The notes under the pieces were generated by a model. That model was given only the letters and a program-made list of their open reading frames with translations. It was not told where the DNA came from and ran no database searches. Position numbers and translations under genes: made by a program. This document shows positions 1-3,933 of a stretch of 5,897 bases of DNA, piece after piece. Within the stretch, counting starts at the first letter, position 1. Each line of letters opens with the position of its first letter. The DNA comes from a bacterium (GTDB lineage Archaea; Nanobdellota; Nanobdellia; Pacearchaeales; GW2011-AR1), in contig JAUUWR010000060.1 of NCBI GenBank assembly GCA_030588935.1, forward strand, positions 1-5,897, read 5' to 3'.

Positions 1-1
1 A

Positions 2-115
2 ATGAATCAGATTATTTCCTTAGCCAGTAATGACATTCAAATACCATCAGCTTTTATGGGCATGTTATTATTAGGTTTTGTTGGTTTTCTATTATTAGGT
101 GTGTTATTTTATTAG
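2..115 (+). CDS. Single-pass membrane micro-protein (37 aa, or C-terminus of a longer protein)
   Basis: The frame opens with ATG at base 2 and stops with TAG at 113-115, giving 37 residues. The first 15 or so are polar to mixed (MNQIISLASNDIQIP), followed by one hydrophobic stretch from about residue 18 to 36 rich in Leu, Gly and Phe, ending directly in FY. It should sit in the membrane as one helix with almost no tail. The window starts one base earlier, so this ATG could be internal and the protein longer. It lies 34 bases upstream of the next gene on the same strand. I do not recognise a family. A small viral or plasmid membrane protein is the natural reading but is inference. Confidence 0.5.
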   Translation: MNQIISLASNDIQIPSAFMGMLLLGFVGFLLLGVLFY

Positions 116-135
116 GTAGAGATGAGCAAATACAA

Positions 136-141
136 AAGGAG
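136..141 (+). promoter_or_regulatory. Shine-Dalgarno AAGGAG for the 82-aa gene
   Basis: AAGGAG lies 8 bases before the ATG at 150, the best ribosome binding site in the window. It shows that this + strand module uses Shine-Dalgarno initiation at least here, whereas later genes in the chain start inside the previous stop codon. Confidence 0.7.
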
Positions 142-149
142 CTATCAAA

Positions 150-398
150 ATGAGTGAAGAAACATTGAGTGATAAAAGACAAGATTTAGGAATAGACAGA
201 CTTGAAGCTTTTTGGTATCCAGAGTCACATGTCAAAGAAAAAATCCAAGAGTTTTTAGTGGAGTTGAAAGATTTTATAACAGAAAATATGCCTAAAGAAA
301 CAAGAAGACATTATTCAAGAGCAGGACTTTTATTAATGATTAAGCAGAAAATTGACAAACTTGCCTTAAAACATTTAGGTGAGGGGATTTTGAAATGA
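150..398 (+). CDS. Small LSD-motif protein of unknown function (82 aa)
   Basis: An 82-residue soluble, charged protein with no membrane segment, started from an ATG with an AAGGAG site 8 bases upstream. The N-terminus MSEETLSDKR closely matches the N-terminus of the 42-aa protein at 1214 (MTEESLSDER). After an aromatic stretch (AFWYPESHV, about 20-28), residues 29-76 look largely helical (KEKIQEFLVELKDFI, then LLLMIKQKIDKLALKHL). From memory, short 'LSDKR ... VKE-I..FL..LK' proteins recur in archaeal mobile-element clusters, but I cannot check this here and assign no function. The stop TGA overlaps an ATG at 395 that opens only a 7-codon frame. The next plausible gene starts at 408. Confidence 0.75.
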   Translation: MSEETLSDKRQDLGIDRLEAFWYPESHVKEKIQEFLVELKDFITENMPKETRRHYSRAGLLLMIKQKIDKLALKHLGEGILK

Positions 399-407
399 AA
401 AAAGAAA

Positions 408-563
408 ATGACATTTAGTATTGAAATAAACAGATGGACAATTCAGAGATTAGAAGAAGCGATTAAGAAATATAATAAGGATGCTGATTATAGAATTACT
501 GATTATTTAGATATGATTCATAAATTATTGGAGTTTTACTTACAAAATGAAAAAAGAAAATAA
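408..563 (+). CDS. Small unknown protein, possibly ribbon-helix-helix-like (51 aa)
   Basis: ATG at 408 opens a 51-residue frame ending in TAA at 561-563. It begins with an alternating polar/hydrophobic stretch (MTFSIEINRW) that could be a beta strand, then two likely helices (about 11-24 and 31-48, LDMIHKLLEFYL) separated by a polar turn. A strand followed by two helices in about 50 residues is the shape of ribbon-helix-helix repressors, but no diagnostic residue pins this down, so it is a suggestion only. Its end overlaps the next gene by 17 bases in another frame. Codon use (AGA, AAA, ATT) matches its neighbours. It begins 9 bases after the preceding stop. Confidence 0.55.
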   Translation: MTFSIEINRWTIQRLEEAIKKYNKDADYRITDYLDMIHKLLEFYLQNEKRK

Positions 564-762
564 AACTTTGAAAGATATAATAAAAGGACAATCTCTTGGA
601 GATTTATACTGGTATGTAGAACTAAAAGCCGAAGCTGTGAAGTGGGTTTTAGATATCCGAAATTCAACACCATCAACATCACAAAAGAAAGAAGATATCC
701 GATGTTTTTCTGAGTCTTGGATTAAACATTTCTTCAACATCACAGAAGAGGATTTAAAATGA
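547..762 (+). CDS. Unknown small protein (71 aa) upstream of the methyltransferase
   Basis: A 71-residue soluble protein. The N-terminal part is lysine-rich (MKKENKTLKDIIKG), the centre is helical and aromatic (LYWYVELKAEAVKWVLDI, about 20-37), then a Ser/Thr-rich linker (STPSTSQKK, about 40-48) and a C-terminal part with WIKHFFNITEEDLK. No motif that I recognise. A GGAG sits 13 bases before the ATG, rather far for efficient use, and the gene starts inside the end of the preceding one. Its stop TGA overlaps the ATG of the methyltransferase (ATGA at 759-762), so the two are probably translated together. The reverse-strand frame over the same bases is judged a shadow. Confidence 0.65.
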   Translation: MKKENKTLKDIIKGQSLGDLYWYVELKAEAVKWVLDIRNSTPSTSQKKEDIRCFSESWIKHFFNITEEDLK

Positions 763-1217
763 AAAAAGATTATAAACTTGATGAAAATACATTATTTCCA
801 ATAAGGCAGGAAGAAAGTGAGAAGAAGTTTTGGTGCATACCTAACGAAATTTATGAACCTTTAGATAAAGAATTTAATTTTGATTTTGACCCTTGTCCTT
901 ATCCATTTAAAAAAGATGGAATTGAGGCCGAGTGGAGAAGTGTTAATTGGGTTAATCCTCCATTTAGAAGAGCAGATGCTATAAATGGGCATGGTCCTAC
1001 AGCATTTGTTAGAAAAGCAATAGAAGAGCAAAAGAAAGGAAAAACTTCGGTCCTAATTCTTCCAGTTTTATCTTTATTAAATATGTTATTTGAAGCAGGA
1101 GCAGAAGTTAGGTCATGTGGCCGTGTTAAGTGGATACACGCAGAAACAGGTGAGAGATGGAAACAACCTTCAAACTGTGCTTTATTTATTTTAAGAGGTA
1201 AAAAACTTAAAAAATGA
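759..1217 (+). CDS. Phage-type DNA N6-adenine methyltransferase (Dam family, 152 aa)
   Basis: Predicted to transfer a methyl group from S-adenosylmethionine to N6 of adenine in DNA. Seen: a DFDPCP motif at residues 42-47, the catalytic NPPF at 66-69 (the [DNS]PP[YFW] motif of amino-methyltransferases) preceded by SVNWV, the FVRKA helix at 83-87, a hydrophobic strand ending in LP at about 97-102, GRVKW at 121-125, and the closing strand NCALFIL at 139-145. The order and the ~150-residue length fit the compact phage Dam family (Pfam DNA N-6-adenine-methyltransferase type, PF05869-like). GAGG at 748-751 is a fair ribosome site, and both ends use ATGA overlaps. Likely role: protecting the element's DNA from host restriction, or marking it. 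Recognition sequence unknown. No restriction gene is present in the window. Confidence 0.9.
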   Translation: MKKDYKLDENTLFPIRQEESEKKFWCIPNEIYEPLDKEFNFDFDPCPYPFKKDGIEAEWRSVNWVNPPFRRADAINGHGPTAFVRKAIEEQKKGKTSVLILPVLSLLNMLFEAGAEVRSCGRVKWIHAETGERWKQPSNCALFILRGKKLKK

Positions 1218-1342
1218 CTGAAGAAAGTTTAAGTGATGAAAGAGGACATATTTTAATGCCTGATGGCAGTAGAATAGATTTTATAAGTTGGGAAGAATTT
1301 AAGGAAAGACGAGCTAAACTTATAGGAGAAAAATTAAGATGA
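1214..1342 (+). CDS. Small LSD-motif protein (42 aa)
   Basis: Starts in the stop codon of the methyltransferase (ATGA) and ends in the start codon of the next gene (ATGA at 1339-1342). The N-terminus MTEESLSDER nearly repeats that of the 82-aa protein at 150, at both DNA and protein level, while the rest differs: a short turn (MPDGSRIDFI) and one basic helix (WEEFKERRAKL, about 27-37) closing with GEKLR. The last 18 bases are identical to the end of the next gene. Small, charged, soluble, function unknown. The shared N-terminus with otherwise different bodies suggests a common docking or targeting tag, which is inference. Confidence 0.65.
   Translation: MTEESLSDERGHILMPDGSRIDFISWEEFKERRAKLIGEKLR
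1325..1342 (+). repeat. 18-bp direct repeat, copy 1 (GGAG ribosome site plus ATGA junction)
   Basis: GGAGAAAAATTAAGATGA occurs identically here and at 1456-1473, 131 bp apart. Each copy encodes the C-terminal GEKLR of one gene and at the same time carries a GGAG 10 bases before the ATG of the next gene, so the repeat is a translational-coupling junction. Confidence 0.7.
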
Positions 1343-1473
1343 GTGAATATTGTTATCAATGTTTGAAATGTGGATGTTTTAAGGAAGATTGTAAATGTCC
1401 AAAATTTGATGACCCTATGGAACCTTGGAAAAGTATGTCTAATGAAGAATTATTTGGAGAAAAATTAAGATGA
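1339..1473 (+). CDS. Cysteine-rich micro-protein, likely metal-binding (44 aa)
   Basis: Six cysteines lie within residues 5-20 (C5, C8, C11, C13, C18, C20) in the pattern YCYQCLKCGCFKEDCKC, followed by a short acidic tail ending in GEKLR. The spacing resembles a compact zinc or iron-sulfur knuckle. I do not recognise the family. The start is fixed by an ATGA overlap with the previous gene plus a GGAG 10 bases upstream inside that gene. The stop is again within the start of the following gene. The cysteine density argues strongly for a real protein despite its size. Possible roles are nucleic-acid binding or an adaptor, not resolved. Confidence 0.65.
   Translation: MSEYCYQCLKCGCFKEDCKCPKFDDPMEPWKSMSNEELFGEKLR
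1456..1473 (+). repeat. 18-bp direct repeat, copy 2
   Basis: Second perfect copy of the junction at 1325-1342. It ends the 44-aa gene and starts the 53-aa gene. Either a local duplication of a gene end or conservation of a good coupling signal. Confidence 0.7.
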
Positions 1474-1631
1474 AAATTGAAAATGAATTATGTTGTAAAT
1501 GTAAGAAGAACAAAGCAATAGGATATTTTGGAGTTGGAGACCCAGATATAAAACCAGTTCCTTTATGCAAAGAATGTAAAATAAAAATGCAAATGGAAAT
1601 ATTTGATATAATGAATAAATATAGAAAATGA
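1470..1631 (+). CDS. Zinc-ribbon-like micro-protein (53 aa)
   Basis: Fifty-three residues with two cysteine pairs: C8/C9...C11 (LCCKC) and C33...C36 (LCKEC), separated by a loop with GYFGVGDPD. A CxxC-x21-CxxC arrangement fits a small zinc ribbon or zinc finger, typical of DNA/RNA-binding accessory proteins in archaea and their viruses. The C-terminal third is a helix rich in Met, Ile and Lys (about 38-53). The start at 1470 overlaps the previous stop and is preceded by GGAG at 1456-1459. It is the last convincing gene of the ATGA-linked chain; its stop overlaps another ATG at 1628, but the frame from there runs through the structured RNA region and looks spurious. Confidence 0.65.
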   Translation: MKIENELCCKCKKNKAIGYFGVGDPDIKPVPLCKECKIKMQMEIFDIMNKYRK

Positions 1632-1654
1632 AAATCACAAATCATAGTCAGCAT

Positions 1655-1732
1655 GGGGGTTGGACTGACACACGACTTAATTTTGAAAGAGAATTAGATT
1701 CTCGTTTAATTTTATTTTTCATTAAGACCCCC
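1655..1732 (+). ncRNA. Nested-hairpin 5' domain of a candidate structured RNA
   Basis: GGGGGTT (1655-1661) pairs with GACCCCC (1726-1732). Inside it CTTAAT (1676-1681) can pair with ATTAAG (1721-1726, sharing one base), and the centre holds a perfect 6-bp hairpin GAGAAT-TAG-ATTCTC (1689-1703). Runs of G and C are otherwise absent from this AT-rich window, so the outer stem is notable. It lies directly upstream of the tRNA-like structure and is probably the 5' domain of the same transcript. A TATA-like AATAAATATAG around 1614-1624 could drive it, weakly supported. No protein frame here is convincing. Confidence 0.4.
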
Positions 1733-1741
1733 GCTCACAAT

Positions 1742-1819
1742 GGAGACGAGGGTAAGGAGAAGGATTGTGCCTTGACACTTACTGGAACACAATCGCGGGT
1801 TAGAATCCTGCCGTCTCCA
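1742..1819 (+). ncRNA. tRNA-like structure with T-arm and acceptor stem but no normal D or anticodon arm
   Basis: A perfect 7-bp acceptor stem GGAGACG/CGTCTCC (1742-1748 with 1812-1818) is followed by A1819 as discriminator. A T-arm GCGGG-TTAGAAT-CCTGC (1795-1811, one G-U pair) abuts the acceptor exactly as in tRNA. Between them is a perfect 7-bp stem GATTGTG/CACAATC (1763-1769 with 1788-1794) capped by an 18-nt loop in which CC (1770-1771) and GG (1784-1785) could add two pairs. The 14 bases 1749-1762 form no D-stem. The T-loop has A where tRNA has the invariant C56, as in tRNA-Pyl, but no CTA anticodon is present. No CCA is encoded. Total length is tRNA-sized. It is likely tRNA-derived and processable at its ends, but not a decoding tRNA as I read it. 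A degenerate tRNA gene is the main alternative. Confidence 0.6.
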
Positions 1820-1820
1820 A

Positions 1821-1940
1821 TTTGGGATATGCTGATAGCGCTGCCCAGACATGGTGATGTATATCTCACCTGACACCTCGGAAAAGCTCTACGGAGTAAG
1901 GAACCAAGGTTCCTTAACGGGGAATAGTCCTTAGGACATC
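1821..1940 (+). ncRNA. Multi-hairpin 3' domain of a candidate structured RNA
   Basis: Five consecutive stems can be drawn without conflict. TTTGGG (1821-1826) pairs with CCCAGA (1844-1849). GGTGA (1853-1857) pairs with TCACC (1866-1870). GCTC-TACG-GAGT (1886-1897) has a UNCG-type UACG tetraloop closed by C-G. AAGGAAC-CAAG-GTTCCTT (1898-1915) has 7 perfect pairs. GTCC-TTA-GGAC (1927-1937) has 4. G+C here is about 50%, against about 30% in the genes, the usual signature of structured RNA in an AT-rich genome. I do not recognise it as RNase P RNA, SRP RNA, tmRNA or a group I/II intron. It may be one transcript with the domains upstream. Confidence 0.5.
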
Positions 1941-1957
1941 AAACATAGAGATAAAAA

Positions 1958-2059
1958 ATGAAAGAAAAAAAAGAACTTAATTGGATTGGAGTTGTGTTCT
2001 GGGGTGTGATTGTTTCGCTTTTCTTGTTATTTTTCGTTTGGTGGTGTATTCATACTTAG
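1958..2059 (+). CDS. Tryptophan-rich membrane micro-peptide (33 aa)
   Basis: ATG at 1958 to TAG at 2057-2059 encodes 33 residues. A charged head MKEKKELN is followed by one hydrophobic helix (about 9-29) with Trp at both ends (W9, W15, W28, W29), ending CIHT. Lys-rich inside, Trp at the interfaces and the length of one bilayer crossing make it a convincing single-pass peptide. It lies between two structured non-coding stretches, only 18 bases after the last RNA hairpin, and has no clear Shine-Dalgarno (AGAG at 1947-1950 at best). The RNA before it could therefore be its leader. Function unknown. Small holin-like or envelope peptides have this build, but nothing specific supports either. Confidence 0.5.
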   Translation: MKEKKELNWIGVVFWGVIVSLFLLFFVWWCIHT

Positions 2060-2060
2060 T

Positions 2061-2262
2061 GATCATAGTTACCGAGAGAGTTGGAGTAACAAACAAAAAT
2101 TCTGTAATTCCAAAACACAATTTTTTATCGAGACTCTCACGTGTCAGGAATGTCTAAACCGTAAGGCAGACAAGGTCAGTTATTGCAGTTATAGATTGGT
2201 ATATCCGTCAAACCCTTTTAAGTTCCTGGCACTTTTTCAAATGAAAAATTAGACGGCTAACC
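2061..2262 (+). ncRNA. Second candidate structured RNA region
   Basis: No convincing gene occupies 2060-2275. Possible pairings: GTTAC/GTAAC (2068-2072 with 2086-2090), whose loop base-pairs 2076-2081 with ACTCTC at 2133-2138 as a pseudoknot; GTGTCAGG (2141-2148) with CCTGGCAC (2225-2232), one G-U; inside it TGTCT/AGACA (2151-2155 with 2168-2172) enclosing CC-GTAA-GG, a GNRA-type tetraloop; CCGTC (2205-2209) with GACGG (2252-2256); and a terminal CGG-CTAA-CCG hairpin at 2254-2263. G+C in 2141-2200 is about 42%, above the genes. Some 5-bp matches are expected by chance, so the fold is tentative. It could be the leader of the 74-aa gene. Confidence 0.35.
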
Positions 2263-2275
2263 GAATTAAAATAAT

Positions 2276-2500
2276 ATGAAAATTAATAATATGGTCAAGT
2301 ATAATGAAAAGAAACAAGATATTTCTAAATATGTAATGTGGGCCATAGTTTCAGCGATTATTTGTTTTATAATCTTAAATGTTTTAGTTATGTTTGGTGT
2401 TATTGTTGTTAAAGTAATGATTCAATATTGGTGGATTTCGCTTGTTATAATCTTCATCTTGATAATATTCAGAAAAATTGGTAGAAAAAAGAAAAAATGA
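2276..2500 (+). CDS. Two-helix membrane protein (74 aa)
   Basis: A 74-residue protein with a polar Lys-rich N-terminus (about 1-18), a long hydrophobic stretch from 19 to 46 (YVMWAIVSAIICFIILNVLV...), a short polar YWW turn around 51-53, a second helix at 54-65, and the basic tail FRKIGRKKKK. Charge distribution puts both ends in the cytoplasm. An in-frame ATG at 2291 gives 69 aa, and AT-rich CGAATTAAAATAAT at 2262-2275 could be a promoter box for either start. No Shine-Dalgarno is seen. The stop TGA overlaps the ATG of the zinc-ribbon gene (2497-2500), so the three genes up to the integrase are probably one unit. Family not recognised. Confidence 0.65.
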   Translation: MKINNMVKYNEKKQDISKYVMWAIVSAIICFIILNVLVMFGVIVVKVMIQYWWISLVIIFILIIFRKIGRKKKK

Positions 2501-2637
2501 CACTTAAACCAGATTGTCCGAGATGCGGCTCACATAAAAATGTTGTGGATTTTGCAACTTATTGGAGATGTGCTTTTTGTGGAACTAAAATTTCCAAAGA
2601 CATCAAGCAAACTAAATTAAATTATTGGGTACAATGA
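2497..2637 (+). CDS. Zinc-ribbon protein (46 aa)
   Basis: Forty-six residues with two clean knuckles, CPRCGS at 7-12 and CAFCGT at 25-30 (CxxC-x14-CxxC), the standard four-cysteine zinc ribbon. The spacer contains aromatic strands (DFATYWRC), typical of ribbons in archaeal transcription factors and transposon-associated proteins. It probably binds one zinc and touches DNA or RNA. The start overlaps the previous stop and its own TGA overlaps the integrase ATG at 2634 (ATGA), so its product is made together with the integrase and might assist recombination or control it. That functional link is inference from position. Too short to carry any further domain. Confidence 0.75.
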   Translation: MTLKPDCPRCGSHKNVVDFATYWRCAFCGTKISKDIKQTKLNYWVQ

Positions 2638-3527
2638 TAGTTCCAATAGACAAATTTGAAACATGGTTAGAAAATAAGAATCTTAAAAAAAGAACTATAG
2701 AAAATTATATTTATTATTATAATAAATTTACGTATGAGTGTTTTAATCAAGAAACAATAAGTCGTTTTCTTTCTATCAAAGCAAATAGAAATAGCATAGC
2801 AAGAAGTTTTTTAGTTAATTTTCAAAAGTTTTTAAAGGTTAATTATAAAGAGCTTGGCTTTTCGCAAGAATTTAGGATGGAAATAGCAGAAGTAGAGCTG
2901 CCTAAACTTACTGGGAGGATCAAAGAAAGATTAGTTAAACCAATTCCTCACGAACAAATACAATTATTAGAAAAGGCTTTGGAAACTGAACAACTTAAAT
3001 TGCAGCTTCTTTTAAGTTATTATTGTGCTTTAAGGTTAGGAGAACTGCTTAAAATTAGTATTATGTCATTTAATTGGGAAATATGGAAACAAGATGTTTC
3101 TAAAATGGGAGAGTGTAGAGTCTACGGTAAAGGAGATAAAGAAGGAATAGCTTTAGTTCCTGCCGTACTTATGAAAAGAGTATCTATTTATATTAAAAAT
3201 AACAAATTTAATTCTGTAAATTCAAAGATTTTTATTAGTGATGATGGAGATATTAATTTAAAAAACAAATCTAGAACCTGGCAAATGAAATTAAGAAAGG
3301 CAGGGATTGTTGCAGGAATTACTAAACTAGATGGGAAGGATAAGCCAATATTGGATACAGTAGTTCATCCTCATCGATTAAGACATTCTTATGCTTCTTA
3401 TTTATTAAATGAAAAAGGATTGAATTTAAAAGAAGTTCAAGAAGTCTTGAGACACGCATCATTGCAAAGCACACAAATTTACACACATATTAATAAGGAG
3501 TCCCTAAAAGAAAAGTTAAGTCATTAA
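2634..3527 (+). CDS. Tyrosine recombinase / integrase (XerA/phage integrase type, 297 aa)
   Basis: Site-specific recombinase that cuts and rejoins DNA through a tyrosine-phosphate link. The N-terminal SAM-like core-binding domain covers about residues 1-85 (DKFETWLENKNLKKRTI...). The catalytic domain follows with the full active-site set: R134 in ALRLGE, K166 in YGKGDKEG, H247xxR250 in PHRLRH, H274 in LRHASL and nucleophile Y283 in TQIYTH. Spacing matches XerD-like enzymes and the 297-residue length is normal. The ATG at 2634 is chosen over a TTG at 2625 because it overlaps the upstream stop as ATGA. It could integrate the element into the host genome or resolve its multimers. Intact, so the element is likely still mobile. 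The attachment site is not identified. It ends the + strand module and faces the convergent - strand genes. Confidence 0.95.
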   Translation: MIVPIDKFETWLENKNLKKRTIENYIYYYNKFTYECFNQETISRFLSIKANRNSIARSFLVNFQKFLKVNYKELGFSQEFRMEIAEVELPKLTGRIKERLVKPIPHEQIQLLEKALETEQLKLQLLLSYYCALRLGELLKISIMSFNWEIWKQDVSKMGECRVYGKGDKEGIALVPAVLMKRVSIYIKNNKFNSVNSKIFISDDGDINLKNKSRTWQMKLRKAGIVAGITKLDGKDKPILDTVVHPHRLRHSYASYLLNEKGLNLKEVQEVLRHASLQSTQIYTHINKESLKEKLSH

Positions 3528-3540
3528 TTCCTAACATTCC

Positions 3541-3711
3541 TTATTTTCGCGAGTTTTTTAATATTAAGGTAATTGTTTTCTTTCCTATATGTTTTTTGGG
3601 AATGTTTAAGTGAGCAGAAGTTCCAAAAGCTTTTACTTCTCCTCTTATAACTTCATCTATGTTCATTTCGTCAAGTTGTTTCTTTAAACTTTTTATATCT
3701 TTATTTTCCAT
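3541..3711 (-). CDS. DUF2080-like archaeal transposon-associated protein (56 aa)
   Basis: The C-terminal half reads GEVKAFGTSAHLNIPKKHIG then KKTITLILK (residues 24-52). It matches my memory of the DUF2080 consensus (a KxFGxSaH-(I/V)xxPkk-(W/Y)-iGKkvxVi pattern), small archaeal proteins of AbrB/SpoVT-like swapped-hairpin fold often found beside insertion sequences. The Lys-rich N-terminus MENKDIKSLKKQLDEMNIDE is probably helical. ATG at 3711 is chosen over an upstream start at 3786: it follows the previous stop by one base and has GGAG at 3724-3727. The upstream start would run 75 bases inside the neighbour. No transposase is visible nearby, so it more likely acts as a DNA-binding regulator of this element. 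Family call good, role uncertain. Confidence 0.75.
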   Translation of the reverse strand: MENKDIKSLKKQLDEMNIDEVIRGEVKAFGTSAHLNIPKKHIGKKTITLILKNSRK

Positions 3712-3712
3712 T

Positions 3713-3904
3713 TTATATTTTACTCTCCTTTTGTTTGGATGTTTTGTCTGGAAACCATAATTTACCATTAGGTAATTTAATCCCATTAGTAGTTTCTTTC
3801 TGTTCTCGTTTATATTTTAAATATCCACTAACAAAAATCATTAATGTTCCCAAAATAAATAAAGTTAAACCTTCTTTCCATGTTGAAGCTAATTCAAATA
3901 TCAT
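3713..3904 (-). CDS. Single-pass membrane protein (63 aa)
   Basis: Sixty-three residues: a short N-terminus MIFELASTWKEG, one membrane helix at about 13-29 (LTLFILGTLMIFVSGYL), then a basic, soluble tail (KYKREQKETTNGIKLPNGKLWFPDKTSKQKESKI), probably cytoplasmic. ATG at 3904 is preferred to one at 3967, because the upstream extension would be read from the hairpin and T-tract at 3908-3933. The start has no Shine-Dalgarno: the T-tract ends 3 bases before it. Its stop is one base from the DUF2080-like gene, so the pair is co-transcribed. Expression may depend on read-through of the terminator directly upstream. No family recognised. Confidence 0.6.
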   Translation of the reverse strand: MIFELASTWKEGLTLFILGTLMIFVSGYLKYKREQKETTNGIKLPNGKLWFPDKTSKQKESKI

Positions 3905-3907
3905 TTT

Positions 3908-3933
3908 AAAAAAATAAAGGCTGGAATCCAGCC
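3908..3933 (-). terminator. Intrinsic terminator (hairpin plus T-tract), minus strand
   Basis: GGCTGGATTCCAGCC (3933-3919 on the minus strand) forms a 6-bp all-strong stem with a 3-nt loop and is followed at once by TTTATTTTTTT (3918-3908). This is the most terminator-like element in the window and works only in the minus direction. It ends 3 bases before the ATG of the 63-aa gene, so it either ends a small RNA or acts as an attenuator in that gene's leader. Confidence 0.75.

Noticed and set aside
122..157. 11-codon frame ending inside the start of the 82-aa gene
   Set aside because: Too short, and it contains the Shine-Dalgarno of the next gene. Nothing beyond overlap supports translation.
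395..418. 7-codon frame MKKENDI at an ATGA junction
   Set aside because: Too short to call. An A-run slip into the 408 frame is imaginable but nothing in the sequence demands it.
1742..1819. Functional tRNA-Pyl or tmRNA
   Set aside because: The TTAG T-loop recalls tRNA-Pyl and the missing D-stem recalls tmRNA, but there is no CTA anticodon in an 8-9 nt loop, no encoded tag peptide and no pseudoknot chain after the middle stem.
1795..1819. Attachment site of the integrase formed by a tRNA 3' end
   Set aside because: Archaeal integrases often use tRNA 3' ends, but here the 5' acceptor half is also intact and the integrase is about 800 bases away. No second copy of this sequence exists in the window. 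Not excluded, only unsupported.
1628..1873. Open frame of 81 codons starting in the stop of the 53-aa gene
   Set aside because: It begins with a tempting ATGA overlap but runs straight through the tRNA-like structure and GC-rich hairpins. Its residue make-up and GC-rich codons (CCC, CCG, CGG) differ from all neighbours. Structured RNA explains the bases better.
1853..1873. C/D box guide RNA (TGATGT ... CTGA)
   Set aside because: The C box is imperfect, spacing between boxes is too short for a guide, and the second box pair is missing. The bases form a plain hairpin instead.
1869..2148. Perfect 8-bp complement CCTGACAC/GTGTCAGG linking the two RNA regions
   Set aside because: One or so 8-bp match is expected by chance between stretches of this size, and both arms have competing local pairings.
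2010..2252. Open frame of 80 codons from a TTG
   Set aside because: Starts inside the 33-aa peptide gene in another frame, has no ribosome site, and covers the second structured region. It has no coherent hydrophobic or domain pattern.
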